Shown: positions 32,101 to 43,271 of the stretch, piece by piece
Layout: each line of letters begins with the position of its first letter
Position numbering within the stretch: the first letter of the stretch is position 1
NCBI GenBank assembly: GCA_958295935.1
Contig: OY282385.1
Span: forward strand, 1,674,001 to 1,738,000
DNA length: 64,000 nucleotides
Origin: an uncultured Dehalococcoidia bacterium
GTDB taxonomy: Bacteria; Chloroflexota; Dehalococcoidia; Lucifugimonadales; Lucifugimonadaceae
Direction of reading: 5' to 3'
Notes under the pieces: model-generated
What the model saw: the letters and a program-made list of their open reading frames with translations, nothing else
Databases searched by the model: none
Told to the model about the DNA's origin: nothing
Translations under genes and position numbers: made by a program

Positions 32101-35100
32101 CATAGCGTTCGGGTCGAGCGGGTCTATCCCCGCGCGTGCGGGGGAGCCTGACCGGCACAGCGTGGATCCGGGGCAGCGCGGGGTCTATCCCCGCGCGTGC
32201 GGGGGAGCCTTAAACAGGGCGCTGAACGCGGCGAGAGCGGCAGGTCTATCCCCGCGCGTGCGGGGGAGCCCCCGGCCGGGTGCGCTGTATGGACGACTGA
32301 CAGGGGTCTATCCCCGCGCGTGCGGGGGAGCCGTTTTCAAGTTGATTCACAGAACGCACGTTTACGGTCTATCCCCGCGCGTGCGGGGGAGCCTACGCCA
32401 CGTTGAAACTCGTAACAACATGGCGGGGTCTATCCCCGCGCGTGCGGGGGAGCCCACTGACACACAAACCCGCGCTGCAACTCGTGCGGTCTATCCCCGC
32501 GCGTGCGGGGGAGCCTGCTCGCATTGCTGGAACACGCCCCAATCGTGAGGTCTATCCCCGCGCGTGCGGGGGAGCCGTGACCACCACCGGGGAGCCTATC
32601 GACGTGTGCGGTCTATCCCCGCGCGTGCGGGGGAGCCTGCTGCGTGTATTGCGATCGTTCATAACCACCCGGTCTATCCCCGCGCGTGCGGGGGAGCCAC
32701 CACTAGCCGCCGACCCGAGCAGCAGCCCGGGGGTCTATCCCCGCGCGTGCGGGGGAGCCATTCCACCGCGGTGTTGATCCCGTCAAGACCAAGGTCTATC
32801 CCCGCGCGTGCGGGGGAGCCTACGCGGTTTCAGAGGTTGCGCTAGAATACTAAGGTCTATCCCCGCGCGTGCGGGGGAGCCGAACTCTTCCCGTATGCTT
32901 CTGATGCTGTCGGGGGTCTATCCCCGCGCGTGCGGGGGAGCCCAGTCGCTATGTGGCGGGCGAGTCAGATAGTCGGGTCTATCCCCGCGCGTGCGGGGGA
33001 GCCCGCCGCGTCCAATCGTTCCGTCCGTATGCACGCGGTCTATCCCCGCGCGTGCGGGGGAGCCTCGTTGTGGGCCAGTTGGGTGTCGTCGCAGCCCGGT
33101 CTATCCCCGCGCGTGCGGGGGAGCCTACTTAGGCGCCCTGTTGGGCGTGAAGCGTCTAGGTCTATCCCCGCGCGTGCGGGGGAGCCACGTTGACGCTATC
33201 ACCGGCGGCCCCACAGCTGGGTCTATCCCCGCGCGTGCGGGGGAGCCGAAGTATCGTCTGAAACAACTCACTGTGCTGGAGGTCTATCCCCGCGCGTGCG
33301 GGGGAGCCTCTACGGCGTTGCCGTTGTCGCCGGGTCTATCCCCGCGCGTGCGGGGGAGCCGCAGCTCGTTCTTGTAACTGCGCGTTCGTCCGGGGTCTAT
33401 CCCCGCGCGTGCGGGGGAGCCCGCGTCCGGGCGTGGGCATTCCACCATCGCCGGGGTCTATCCCCGCGCGTGCGGGGGAGCCGCAGCCGTCACGACTGTA
33501 GGGTACGCCATCAAAGGTCTATCCCCGCGCGTGCGGGGGAGCCACCCCCGTTTTGGGAACGTTCAGACAATTGACGGGTCTATCCCCGCGCGTGCGGGGG
33601 AGCCAGATGACGGCGGCTGAGGTTCAGGCCCATCTGCGGTCTATCCCCGCGCGTGCGGGGGAGCCGTGCGCGGCATGGTGGTGCTGAACGAATGGCAGGG
33701 TCTATCCCCGCGCGTGCGGGGGAGCCTCGCAGCCGGCGAAGCAGTGCACGAGAAGGCCGGGTCTATCCCCGCGCGTGCGGGGGAGCCCGCCGCCTGGTCG
33801 AGGGCGATCTCCCTACGCAGGGTCTATCCCCGCGCGTGCGGGGGAGCCGCTACGCGGGATTCTCGATGACCAGCAACGCGGGGTCTATCCCCGCGCGTGC
33901 GGGGGAGCCTTCAGACCCTCGTTTACTAAGTTGCCCTACCAGGGTCTATCCCCGCGCGTGCGGGGGAGCCCGCAACCGGCGCCATCGGCGAACCAGCCAC
34001 CTGGGTCTATCCCCGCGCGTGCGGGGGAGCCCTTTCCCTCATCGAATCCCGTCCTGCGCCCAAAGGTCTATCCCCGCGCGTGCGGGGGAGCCTGCGGACA
34101 AGATGCTTTGGTAGATATGCCAATGGGTCTATCCCCGCGCGTGCGGGGGAGCCGATGTATCGCTCATTGGGAACGATAGGCACCGGGGTCTATCCCCGCG
34201 CGTGCGGGGGAGCCGTGTGGCAGCATGGAATACGTCCAACTTCACATGGTCTATCCCCGCGCGTGCGGGGGAGCCCTGCGCAGCGTCTCAACGTCAATCG
34301 GGTAATCCGGTCTATCCCCGCGCGTGCGGGGGAGCCTGACCGCCCTTCTCTCCCAACCAGTCCGTCCAGGGTCTATCCCCGCGCGTGCGGGGGAGCCTAG
34401 CGGGTCGTCGTGCTGCCCGTAGGGATGCCGGGTCTATCCCCGCGCGTGCGGGGGAGCCGGTACTCATCCCGTTTCTCGCTCCAGCGGTTAGGGTCTATCC
34501 CCGCGCGTGCGGGGGAGCCACGTGAGCACCGGCAGGTTGTGGACGTGGTAAGGGTCTATCCCCGCGCGTGCGGGGGAGCCGTCAGATGTACAGCCTATCG
34601 GCCCACTGGGAGGGGTCTATCCCCGCGCGTGCGGGGGAGCCGTCTCTCTCAGGATTACCTCGGCCTCCCCTGCAGGTCTATCCCCGCGCGTGCGGGGGAG
34701 CCGGCTGGTTGTGTGCGCTGTGTGGCGAAGGGCGGGGTCTATCCCCGCGCGTGCGGGGGAGCCGACTTCCCTCCTTCGGCATATGCATGATCATCGAGGT
34801 CTATCCCCGCGCGTGCGGGGGAGCCCATATCAGCGAGGACGATTACTCGTTAATCCCGGGTCTATCCCCGCGCGTGCGGGGGAGCCATACTCCAACGTAT
34901 TGACTCCCAGTTGCGCCCGGGTCTATCCCCGCGCGTGCGGGGGAGCCCGTTTCTTGCACGCTGCGGCTTGCGATGAAACCGGTCTATCCCCGCGCGTGCG
35001 GGGGAGCCCCCACCTATGGGAACCGGACAATCCGAATCAGAGGTCTATCCCCGCGCGTGCGGGGGAGCCGCCCCGCGATGCGCCAACCCTTCGTTCCGAC

Positions 35101-38100
35101 AGGGTCTATCCCCGCGCGTGCGGGGGAGCCCCCACCTATGGGAACCGGACAATCCGAATCAGAGGTCTATCCCCGCGCGTGCGGGGGAGCCTACCGGACG
35201 ATACGCCGTACTGTGAGGCCGTACGGTCTATCCCCGCGCGTGCGGGGGAGCCCGATCTGCCCCAGCAGTCCTGCGTCGCGCCCAGGGTCTATCCCCGCGC
35301 GTGCGGGGGAGCCATGGTCGCTGTGGTCGCGGGTCATGGTGACTAGGGTCTATCCCCGCGCGTGCGGGGGAGCCGTGTAGGGAACGAATGTCCCATTGCC
35401 CTTGTTCGGTCTATCCCCGCGCGTGCGGGGGAGCCGCGGCGGACATATCCCCAGCCGCCAACGCGGTGGGTCTATCCCCGCGCGTGCGGGGGAGCCTAAC
35501 TGTGGACGTGTGGGACGGCGAAAGCCAGAGGTCTATCCCCGCGCGTGCGGGGGAGCCGCTTGATCCGCTTGGTCTTGCCCAATAGGAAACGGTCTATCCC
35601 CGCGCGTGCGGGGGAGCCACCTATCTGATAACGGGGCTTGATTACAGCGACGGTCTATCCCCGCGCGTGCGGGGGAGCCGGACTTCGAGATCAACTTCGG
35701 CTTGTCGAGTCGGGTCTATCCCCGCGCGTGCGGGGGAGCCTATGCCGCGATGGTCATCGGCTGTCGGAACAGCGGTCTATCCCCGCGCGTGCGGGGGAGC
35801 CTGGTTCCGGTTGGATGCGAGGATCGCGCTTTCGGGTCTATCCCCGCGCGTGCGGGGGAGCCCCGCGACGAGGTGATTGAGTTTCCAGGTGATACGGTCT
35901 ATCCCCGCGCGTGCGGGGGAGCCTCGGTCAACGTCAACTTGTTACCCTTCGCCTGGGGTCTATCCCCGCGCGTGCGGGGGAGCCAGTTTCGGCGGTCTAT
36001 GCAGGAGATTCGTCAACGGTCTATCCCCGCGCGTGCGGGGGAGCCCCTTGTCTCCCTTGTCTCCCTTGTCTCCGTCCCGGTCTATCCCCGCGCGTGCGGG
36101 GGAGCCCGTTTCCTCCCTCAGCCCCTTCATGGCGATCTGGGTCTATCCCCGCGCGTGCGGGGGAGCCTGTTTGGCGTTCTTGGACACTGAAAGTGAATAG
36201 GGTCTATCCCCGCGCGTGCGGGGGAGCCCTCACTCCAGACAGCACCTTCAACAACATTAGAGGTCTATCCCCGCGCGTGCGGGGGAGCCCGTCACGAGTT
36301 GCGTGCGAAAACGTACAGGGCGGGTCTATCCCCGCGCGTGCGGGGGAGCCGTTGAGTTGAGTCGTAGGGAACCGCTGCCGTCAGGTCTATCCCCGCGCGT
36401 GCGGGGGAGCCTTGAAGAGTACAGCGTCAAGCGCGGCGAACTGGGGTCTATCCCCGCGCGTGCGGGGGAGCCTGACGGCGCCCGTCTACAGAGTTGCGTT
36501 GTACGGGTCTATCCCCGCGCGTGCGGGGGAGCCTCCACGTCGGCCATCGGGTACTCGAACGCCAGGGGTCTATCCCCGCGCGTGCGGGGGAGCCCGGGTG
36601 CAACGTCACCTTCCCGCCATGTATCCCGGTCTATCCCCGCGCGTGCGGGGGAGCCTCTCCTGACAGAGCTTCCACACGTCGGCCAGACGGTCTATCCCCG
36701 CGCGTGCGGGGGAGCCTGACGTATGACTTCCCGAATCACAAAGCCGTACGGTCTATCCCCGCGCGTGCGGGGGAGCCGCCTCTTCCCACTTGATCTGCCT
36801 GCCCGCTCCGGGTCTATCCCCGCGCGTGCGGGGGAGCCGCCATATGCTCACTAACATGTCCTCGGATTCTAGGTCTATCCCCGCGCGTGCGGGGGAGCCC
36901 ATTTGGCGTCCTCGAAGGTGGCGCTGGTAAACGGTCTATCCCCGCGCGTGCGGGGGAGCCGACGTCCGGGGAAGATCGCCCGTCCTGGCCACGGGTCTAT
37001 CCCCGCGCGTGCGGGGGAGCCACTAGTGCGATTATCCACACAATGGCCCGTCCGGGTCTATCCCCGCGCGTGCGGGGGAGCCTCACCCGCCGCCGCGTTA
37101 GCCGCCTCGATGACCGGTCTATCCCCGCGCGTGCGGGGGAGCCCGGCGGGCGCCATATGCGAACACCGGCACAGCGGGTCTATCCCCGCGCGTGCGGGGG
37201 AGCCAGTTTGACAGAGAGGCGTTAAAATCAACGTTGCGGTCTATCCCCGCGCGTGCGGGGGAGCCTGCTTTGCGGTCTTGCCGGCTTCGGCGGCGCGGGG
37301 TCTATCCCCGCGCGTGCGGGGGAGCCCCATCATTCTTCACTCTGTGCGCTAAAGCATCAGGTCTATCCCCGCGCGTGCGGGGGAGCCCCTCCGCCTCTGA
37401 TACCGGACGACCCGGTTGACGGTCTATCCCCGCGCGTGCGGGGGAGCCTACCGGATGCCATAGCGTGCGGCAAGGATATGGGGTCTATCCCCGCGCGTGC
37501 GGGGGAGCCGTGGACGGAAACCGGACGATGACGGGGCGGGTGGGTCTATCCCCGCGCGTGCGGGGGAGCCAGGATCGCCAACACTTCGCCCTCGGCGGTC
37601 AACGGTCTATCCCCGCGCGTGCGGGGGAGCCTCTAACGGGTTTATCGTGACACGCGATGCATCCGGTCTATCCCCGCGCGTGCGGGGGAGCCTGTACCTT
37701 TGCGTTCTTCAATGCCGCAGCGTTGGGTCTATCCCCGCGCGTGCGGGGGAGCCGAGGTATCCACCAGATGGATGCCCTCGTAAGGAGGTCTATCCCCGCG
37801 CGTGCGGGGGAGCCGCGAGGACGCGCTCGCGGTGGACCTCCGCGAGGGGTCTATCCCCGCGCGTGCGGGGGAGCCTACGTGACCTGGACGCGCGTCCGGC
37901 CCGAATACGGTCTATCCCCGCGCGTGCGGGGGAGCCGCCAGAATGTGCGCTGTTGCGTTGAGCAGCACGGGTCTATCCCCGCGCGTGCGGGGGAGCCGCC
38001 AGGATATGGCATCATGCCCTCGATGGTAACGGTCTATCCCCGCGCGTGCGGGGGAGCCCGATGTAACGGATCACCCTGCCCGCAAGTGTGAGGTCTATCC

Positions 38101-41053
38101 CCGCGCGTGCGGGGGAGCCGATGGCCTGCTTGCGCTGCGCCGACTGGCGGAGGGTCTATCCCCGCGCGTGCGGGGGAGCCTGAGAACGCTTGCAAGACTT
38201 GCGGACATCCAAAGGTCTATCCCCGCGCGTGCGGGGGAGCCGTCCTAAAGTAAAGGTGAATCTTTGCCCTCAACGGTCTATCCCCGCGCGTGCGGGGGAG
38301 CCTCTCGGAAGCCGAGCACGACCGCGGTAGAACGAGGTCTATCCCCGCGCGTGCGGGGGAGCCGGGGAGCGCCGTATGTACGAGATAGACCCGAACGGTC
38401 TATCCCCGCGCGTGCGGGGGAGCCTTCATCATCGCTAGCCGGTCAATAACAGCCTGCGTCTATCCCCGCGCGTGCGGGGGAGCCTCTGGTTCGTTCGTTC
38501 GTATGGGACTGGGACACGGTCTATCCCCGCGCGTGCGGGGGAGCCACCTGTATCGATTGCATCTCTCTCTGGCGGCTGGGTCTATCCCCGCGCGTGCGGG
38601 GGAGCCAGTCATACGTCAACCGGAAGCGCTCCCCGATGCGGTCTATCCCCGCGCGTGCGGGGGAGCCCCAGCCGTCCATACCAATGACGCGTTTCCACAG
38701 GGTCTATCCCCGCGCGTGCGGGGGAGCCCGATTTCTGAAGTACGCGTCGGGGAAAGCGTTTGGTCTATCCCCGCGCGTGCGGGGGAGCCGGTCTGCTTGA
38801 GCGTCTAGCGGTTGCCAGTACGGGTCTATCCCCGCGCGTGCGGGGGAGCCGGGTTGGGAACTAACGACTCGTCATCTACCGACGGTCTATCCCCGCGCGT
38901 GCGGGGGAGCCTTTGCGCCTTGCGTTCCTGATCTTCCCGTAGTGGGTCTATCCCCGCGCGTGCGGGGGAGCCTCGCGGTCGTCACTTCCAGCCCTGACTA
39001 CTCTGGGTCTATCCCCGCGCGTGCGGGGGAGCCGATCGGGGCCGCCCACCCTGCCCTAGTCCATAAGGTCTATCCCCGCGCGTGCGGGGGAGCCTGAAAG
39101 ACTGTCACCTTTACGGTATCGCCGCGCGGTCTATCCCCGCGCGTGCGGGGGAGCCGGGCCTGTGTGCGGGCTGCCGGACATAGGAACGGGTCTATCCCCG
39201 CGCGTGCGGGGGAGCCTTGAATTACATTTAACGCCTCTTCCCCGCCTTCGGTCTATCCCCGCGCGTGCGGGGGAGCCCAGTTGCATACGTCCGCAAGTGT
39301 CTCGGGAAACGGTCTATCCCCGCGCGTGCGGGGGAGCCGGCACGCCGCGTACTGGATGCAGCTGCTAGGCGGGTCTATCCCCGCGCGTGCGGGGGAGCCG
39401 ATAGACCGCATTGCCCACACAGAGCCGTTTCGGGTCTATCCCCGCGCGTGCGGGGGAGCCCGTCTCTGTCATCATCCATGAATCTGTCCATCCGGTCTAT
39501 CCCCGCGCGTGCGGGGGAGCCCTGTGCTGTGAGCCGCCTATCTGGCGGTCTCGGGGTCTATCCCCGCGCGTGCGGGGGAGCCTTGACAAGCCGCGCGTCC
39601 CAGACCACAGGGTAGGGTCTATCCCCGCGCGTGCGGGGGAGCCCGGATATGGCGCTAGCGTTCTCCACGATGAACGGGTCTATCCCCGCGCGTGCGGGGG
39701 AGCCTGACGCGGACGCCATCGAGGCCGAGCGGCGGGAGGTCTATCCCCGCGCGTGCGGGGGAGCCGAATTCATGGACGTTTATCCGGGCGCAAAGGTGGG
39801 TCTATCCCCGCGCGTGCGGGGGAGCCCGCTGTTGAGGTCGTTCAGCATCCTCTGTTCACGGTCTATCCCCGCGCGTGCGGGGGAGCCCATTGGGGATTTG
39901 CATTGCCGGATCGCAGGTCGGGTCTATCCCCGCGCGTGCGGGGGAGCCTCCCCCCGATATCGCGCAGCCGCTCGCTCCCGGGGTCTATCCCCGCGCGTGC
40001 GGGGGAGCCGCGGTGAGATTCGCCCGCTCGGTTGCCGCTTCGGGTCTATCCCCGCGCGTGCGGGGGAGCCGCGCGGTCGGTAGCCCCGCCTACAAGGAAC
40101 AGCGGTCTATCCCCGCGCGTGCGGGGGAGCCCTGCGATTCTGGCGGGCGCGGCGGCGATTGCGAGGTCTATCCCCGCGCGTGCGGGGGAGCCGGGCTGGC
40201 AGACGGCGGGCATGGTCGGACCGCAGGTCTATCCCCGCGCGTGCGGGGGAGCCAAAAACTCATCCTCCGCGTACGCGCGCGGCAACGGTCTATCCCCGCG
40301 CGTGCGGGGGAGCCTCCAGGAACGTCTCACCGCGCCAATGGGCGCGAGGTCTATCCCCGCGCGTGCGGGGGAGCCCGTCCTGCCCTGCCCGCCTGCCCTG
40401 CCCAGCCCCTCAACCGGTCTATCCCCGCGCGTGCGGGGGAGCCAACGCTCAGCAATCGACTATCCAACACCATCGCGGTCTATCCCCGCGCGTGCGGGGG
40501 AGCCGCGTTCGGCTTTGGCGGTTACTTCCCTGACGGCGGTCTATCCCCGCGCGTGCGGGGGAGCCGCGTTCACCTGTCGGGTGTAGTGTGAAACCATGGG
40601 TCTATCCCCGCGCGTGCGGGGGAGCCTCGCAGATTACAATACGGCCAACCACGTGAGCAGGTCTATCCCCGCGCGTGCGGGGGAGCCCAAGTGGGAAGAG
40701 GCGCAACGCGTGGTGGACGCGGTCTATCCCCGCGCGTGCGGGGGAGCCTCGGGGCCGCTCGCGAGTCCGCATTGCTGGCAGGGTCTATCCCCGCGCGTGC
40801 GGGGGAGCCTCTATCAACATGAGTGTCGCCATGCTCGACCTGGGTCTATCCCCGCGCGTGCGGGGGAGCCGATCGCAGGGCTGGAAATCTTCTGGGGGGA
40901 GAAGGTCTATCCCCGCGCGTGCGGGGGAGCCCCCCTTCCCACTACGCCGCTGCAGCTCAATCACGGTCTATCCCCGCGCGTGCGGGGGAGCCCGCCCTAT
41001 AGAACACTGCCAGAAGGTCGGGTGGGGTCTATCCCCGCGCGTGCGGGGGAGCC
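20196..41053 (-). CRISPR. Type I-E CRISPR array, 342 repeats and 341 spacers
   Basis: I followed every repeat start through the array: 342 repeats of 28 nt and 341 spacers. Of the repeat-to-repeat distances 322 are exactly 61 nt; eight are 60, five are 62, three are 63, and single ones are 52, 68 and 89, which sums exactly to the observed span. The plus-strand core is TATCCCCGCGCGTGCGGGGG flanked by GGTC and AGCC. The reverse complement, ending GGGGATAGACC, is the crRNA sense form by comparison with known I-E repeats, so transcription is leftward and the young end is at 41053 beside cas2. Repeats are essentially identical at both ends; variation is confined to the first one or two plus-strand bases. 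The stem is CCCCGC/GCGGGG. Long open frames across the array are period artefacts. Confidence 0.99.
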
Positions 41054-41093
41054 CCTTGGGACTTTACACTATTTGTCGCCGCTTTTGAGGTGG
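41054..41093. promoter_or_regulatory. Forty-base gap between cas2 and the first repeat
   Basis: This is all the non-coding sequence available for a leader. On the minus strand it contains a moderately AT-rich stretch, ACAAATAGTGTAAAG, where TAGTGT could act as a -10 box; any -35 would lie inside cas2. The leader function must therefore extend into cas2, or the array is transcribed with the operon. Confidence 0.4.
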
Positions 41094-41381
41094 TCAGCGG
41101 TACTTTACGAGGTACACGCCGTCGGCATCTACGATGTCTTTTGGGGCTTCTCCCAGGGTGAGGATTCGCTGCTCGCCTACGGCTTCAGAGTCCCGCCAGG
41201 TCATCACTATCGAGCCTTGGCGGAGTTCGTAATACCACCGGGCCAGAACATCCCAGATTCTTTCTCGTATCCCATCGGTCATTTGCGGTGCGGTGTACAC
41301 TCCGGGCGCTATTTCCAGCATCGTCGAGGTCAGGAATCCCCGATAGCGGGCGGCCACGTTGACGGTAACGACCACGGTCAT
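41094..41381 (-). CDS. cas2: CRISPR-associated endoribonuclease-fold protein Cas2 (type I-E)
   Basis: 95 residues, the usual size of the I-E branch of Cas2 (CT1978/E. coli type). The N-terminus MTVVVTVNVAARYRGFLTS and the following LEIAPGVYTAP are diagnostic. The centre GIRERIWDVLARWY and the GSIVMTWRD strand follow the family pattern. As the dimer between two Cas1 dimers it forms the spacer-integration complex. No DnaQ domain is fused to it, unlike some I-E Cas2 proteins; a separate DnaQ-like gene is present beyond cas3. It follows cas1 after 21 nt and ends 40 nt before the array. Confidence 0.95.
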   Translation of the reverse strand: MTVVVTVNVAARYRGFLTSTMLEIAPGVYTAPQMTDGIRERIWDVLARWYYELRQGSIVMTWRDSEAVGEQRILTLGEAPKDIVDADGVYLVKYR

Positions 41382-41402
41382 GTCCTGTTCCTCATCTTCG
41401 CC

Positions 41403-42320
41403 TTACTCTCGGGGAGGGGCTTTCCGCCCATCATCGGGGATAACCACATCGGCGAAGAGGGTCTTGATGCGGTCGATCATCCTGGGAATCACGTGCTTGG
41501 TGCGTAGCAATTCCCCGGTGGTGCGCCTGGTGTGCCGCTCGACGTTCAGCGCGGGGTTGTCCATCACGGCCCTGGCCGACTGGAAGGCTGCGGGCAGCAG
41601 GATGGTGTCCCGGAACAGGTCGGCCACGTCGAGGGGAAAAGCCTCTCCGCTGATTTCGTGTATGAAGCCCAGCTGTGGGATTGCGCCGACCGCGGTGACG
41701 GCAATTACAGCGGCCGAAGTGACGGCCACCGAGGCGTGGTTGATGGCCTGATTTGGGATGTCCGCCCACGTCGGGTCGTTTCGGTCGTATCGGCGCCCCT
41801 TCCATGGAATGCCGTAGCGTTGGGCCAGAGTCTTGTAGGTCCGCTTCATGCGTGCGCCTTCGACGCCGCGCAGCGCCGGGAGATTCTGCTGGGGCAGCAC
41901 TTCGCCCAACCTCATGGCATACATCTTCCTGGCTATGGTGATATGGCTTCCATCGGCATCGGCCCATGCCTGCATCTGCTTCCGTGCAATTTCCGACGCG
42001 TCAGGCATCAACGGGGGTGCGGTGTAGCACCTCACGCCGTCCTCGCCTACGGCGACGAGCGCGGTACCGTGGCGCGCCATTAACCGCAAGGCGTCGTGGC
42101 TCACCGTCGATCCCGGTCCTAGCAGGATCATGGACAAGGATTGGAACGGGATGCCGTACTCGCCTGCTTCCAACGAGCTGCCGGCGTCCGGTTTTCCATT
42201 TCGTTCGAAGCGCAGCGTACCGTCTCGCACGGTAAGCGCGCCTCTGGACAGCCACAGGAGCCCGTGCCGATCGGCATGGGGTATCCTGGCGGTCTCCAGT
42301 CCTAAGCGCCCTCTCAGCAT
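41403..42320 (-). CDS. cas1: CRISPR integrase Cas1 (type I-E)
   Basis: 305 residues, typical of I-E Cas1. The metal-binding residues are in view: Glu in ALRGVEGARMKR, His in LGFIHEISGEAF and Asp in FPLDVADLFRD. It catalyses integration of prespacers at the leader-repeat junction together with Cas2. GGGAGA lies 8 nt before the ATG at 42320, supporting this start and independent translation after the mini-array region. The C-terminal tail (VVIPDDGRKAPPRE) is variable, as in other members. Completeness suggests that adaptation is functional, in line with the size of the array. Confidence 0.97.
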   Translation of the reverse strand: MLRGRLGLETARIPHADRHGLLWLSRGALTVRDGTLRFERNGKPDAGSSLEAGEYGIPFQSLSMILLGPGSTVSHDALRLMARHGTALVAVGEDGVRCYTAPPLMPDASEIARKQMQAWADADGSHITIARKMYAMRLGEVLPQQNLPALRGVEGARMKRTYKTLAQRYGIPWKGRRYDRNDPTWADIPNQAINHASVAVTSAAVIAVTAVGAIPQLGFIHEISGEAFPLDVADLFRDTILLPAAFQSARAVMDNPALNVERHTRRTTGELLRTKHVIPRMIDRIKTLFADVVIPDDGRKAPPRE

Positions 42321-42387
42321 CGGACGATCTCCCTTCCCGGTGTATGCAAGGGAATGTATTTTCGAGTTTCGGGGAGCATCCCATCCT

Positions 42388-42475
42388 AACCATACCCCGC
42401 GCGTGCGGGGAACCTCTGCAATCCTGTCCGCTGTAGCTTCTGTGTGCGGTCTGTCCCCGCGTTTGCGGGGAATCG
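42388..42475 (-). CRISPR. Two-repeat mini-array between cas6e and cas1
   Basis: Two degenerate repeats lie 60 nt apart. The left one (42388-42414) holds CCCCGCGCGTGCGGGG, identical to the array stem; the right one (42448-42475) holds GGTCTGTCCCCGCGTTTGCG followed by GGGAAT. The 33 nt between them (42415-42447) is spacer-like. Both are in the same orientation as the main array, so the cas mRNA carries two crRNA-sense hairpins between cas6e and cas1. The flanks read GGTTCC rather than GGCTCC, as in other I-E repeat subtypes. Confidence 0.8.
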
Positions 42476-42512
42476 GGATGAATTATTCAGTTGTTAAGGT
42501 GCAGGAGAGACC

Positions 42513-43271
42513 TCACGCGCGTGCCGGACGCAAGAGCAGCATCCCGTAGCCGTAGGCTCGGTGGCGGCCGATGCCCTGGGCGAGCAGGCCATCGAATGCT
42601 GCGGAGTCCGTGATGGTCAGGACACCCCGCATCACTGCGTCGGGGCCTTGGCTGTGGCGGAGGGCGTGCAGCTTGCGGAAAGCGCGTGTGCGCTGGAAGG
42701 ACACCAGCGTGGTCTTCTCGAAATCAAGTATTGCTGCGCCCTTGCGGTCAAGCCGCCCGGATAGCCACTTGGCGTATACCTCTTCCCGGCTCCGTTTCAT
42801 ACCGCCCTTTTCCGGGTATTGGATGGCCTCGTAGAGGAAGGCGTCACACTCTTTCCTGGGTCGGTCTTTGGCGTTGCGGGTACGGCGCACGATGGGCCGG
42901 ATGCGTACCTCGAATCCGAGGCGTTTACCCGCCGCCAACTGGCGGGGCATCACCTTGCTGTCGATGGTCGAGCCGGGGATGATTCGGGCTTGGAGCGGGT
43001 CGGCGCAGATGGCGACAGACTCTCGCAGGGCGTCGGCATCCGCCTGCCCATACCCGTAGAGGCATCCGGTCGACGCGCCGCGGGGGGTTATCAAGCGGAA
43101 CGGCTTAGGCGCCAGGTTCCCGAAGCACTCGGTCAACAAGCAGTGCATCGCGTGGTCGGGGTCTTGCAGACGTCTCATCCCCATCCAACGTTGAAACTGG
43201 CGCACGTCGACCTCGGCGCGGACCATTTGCAGGGCGGCCGTTTCCGGGGCGGCGTCGGTTGCCATGGTCAT
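42513..43271 (-). CDS. cas6e: CRISPR RNA endonuclease Cas6e (CasE/Cse3)
   Basis: 252 residues. The N-terminal region contains RRLQDPDHAMHCLLTECFG, the D-x-H-x-x-H motif around the catalytic His of Cas6e. The C-terminal glycine-rich loop is GIGRHRAYGYGMLLL, the family signature. It cuts the repeat hairpin to release crRNAs and stays bound as the head of Cascade. Its start overlaps the end of cas5e by 4 nt, indicating translational coupling. Downstream lie two repeat hairpins that it could in principle cut in its own mRNA. Confidence 0.95.
   Translation of the reverse strand: MTMATDAAPETAALQMVRAEVDVRQFQRWMGMRRLQDPDHAMHCLLTECFGNLAPKPFRLITPRGASTGCLYGYGQADADALRESVAICADPLQARIIPGSTIDSKVMPRQLAAGKRLGFEVRIRPIVRRTRNAKDRPRKECDAFLYEAIQYPEKGGMKRSREEVYAKWLSGRLDRKGAAILDFEKTTLVSFQRTRAFRKLHALRHSQGPDAVMRGVLTITDSAAFDGLLAQGIGRHRAYGYGMLLLRPARA

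Noticed and set aside
39766-39799. Spacer sharing 14 nt (GAATTCATGGACGT) with rpoB at 11272-11285, a possible self-target
   Set aside because: The match is at the crRNA 3' end, not the seed, and the rest of the spacer differs. One 14-nt match is within chance for 341 spacers against this window.
20196-41053. Dozens of overlapping open frames encoding SIPARAGEP, YPRACGGA or LSPRVRGS repeats
   Set aside because: They are translations of the CRISPR repeat in its three plus-strand frames, kept open because the repeat lacks stops. They are not proteins.
40596-41507. A 303-codon plus-strand frame at the right end of the array
   Set aside because: It is repeat translation that runs on antisense to cas2 and the start of the cas1 region.
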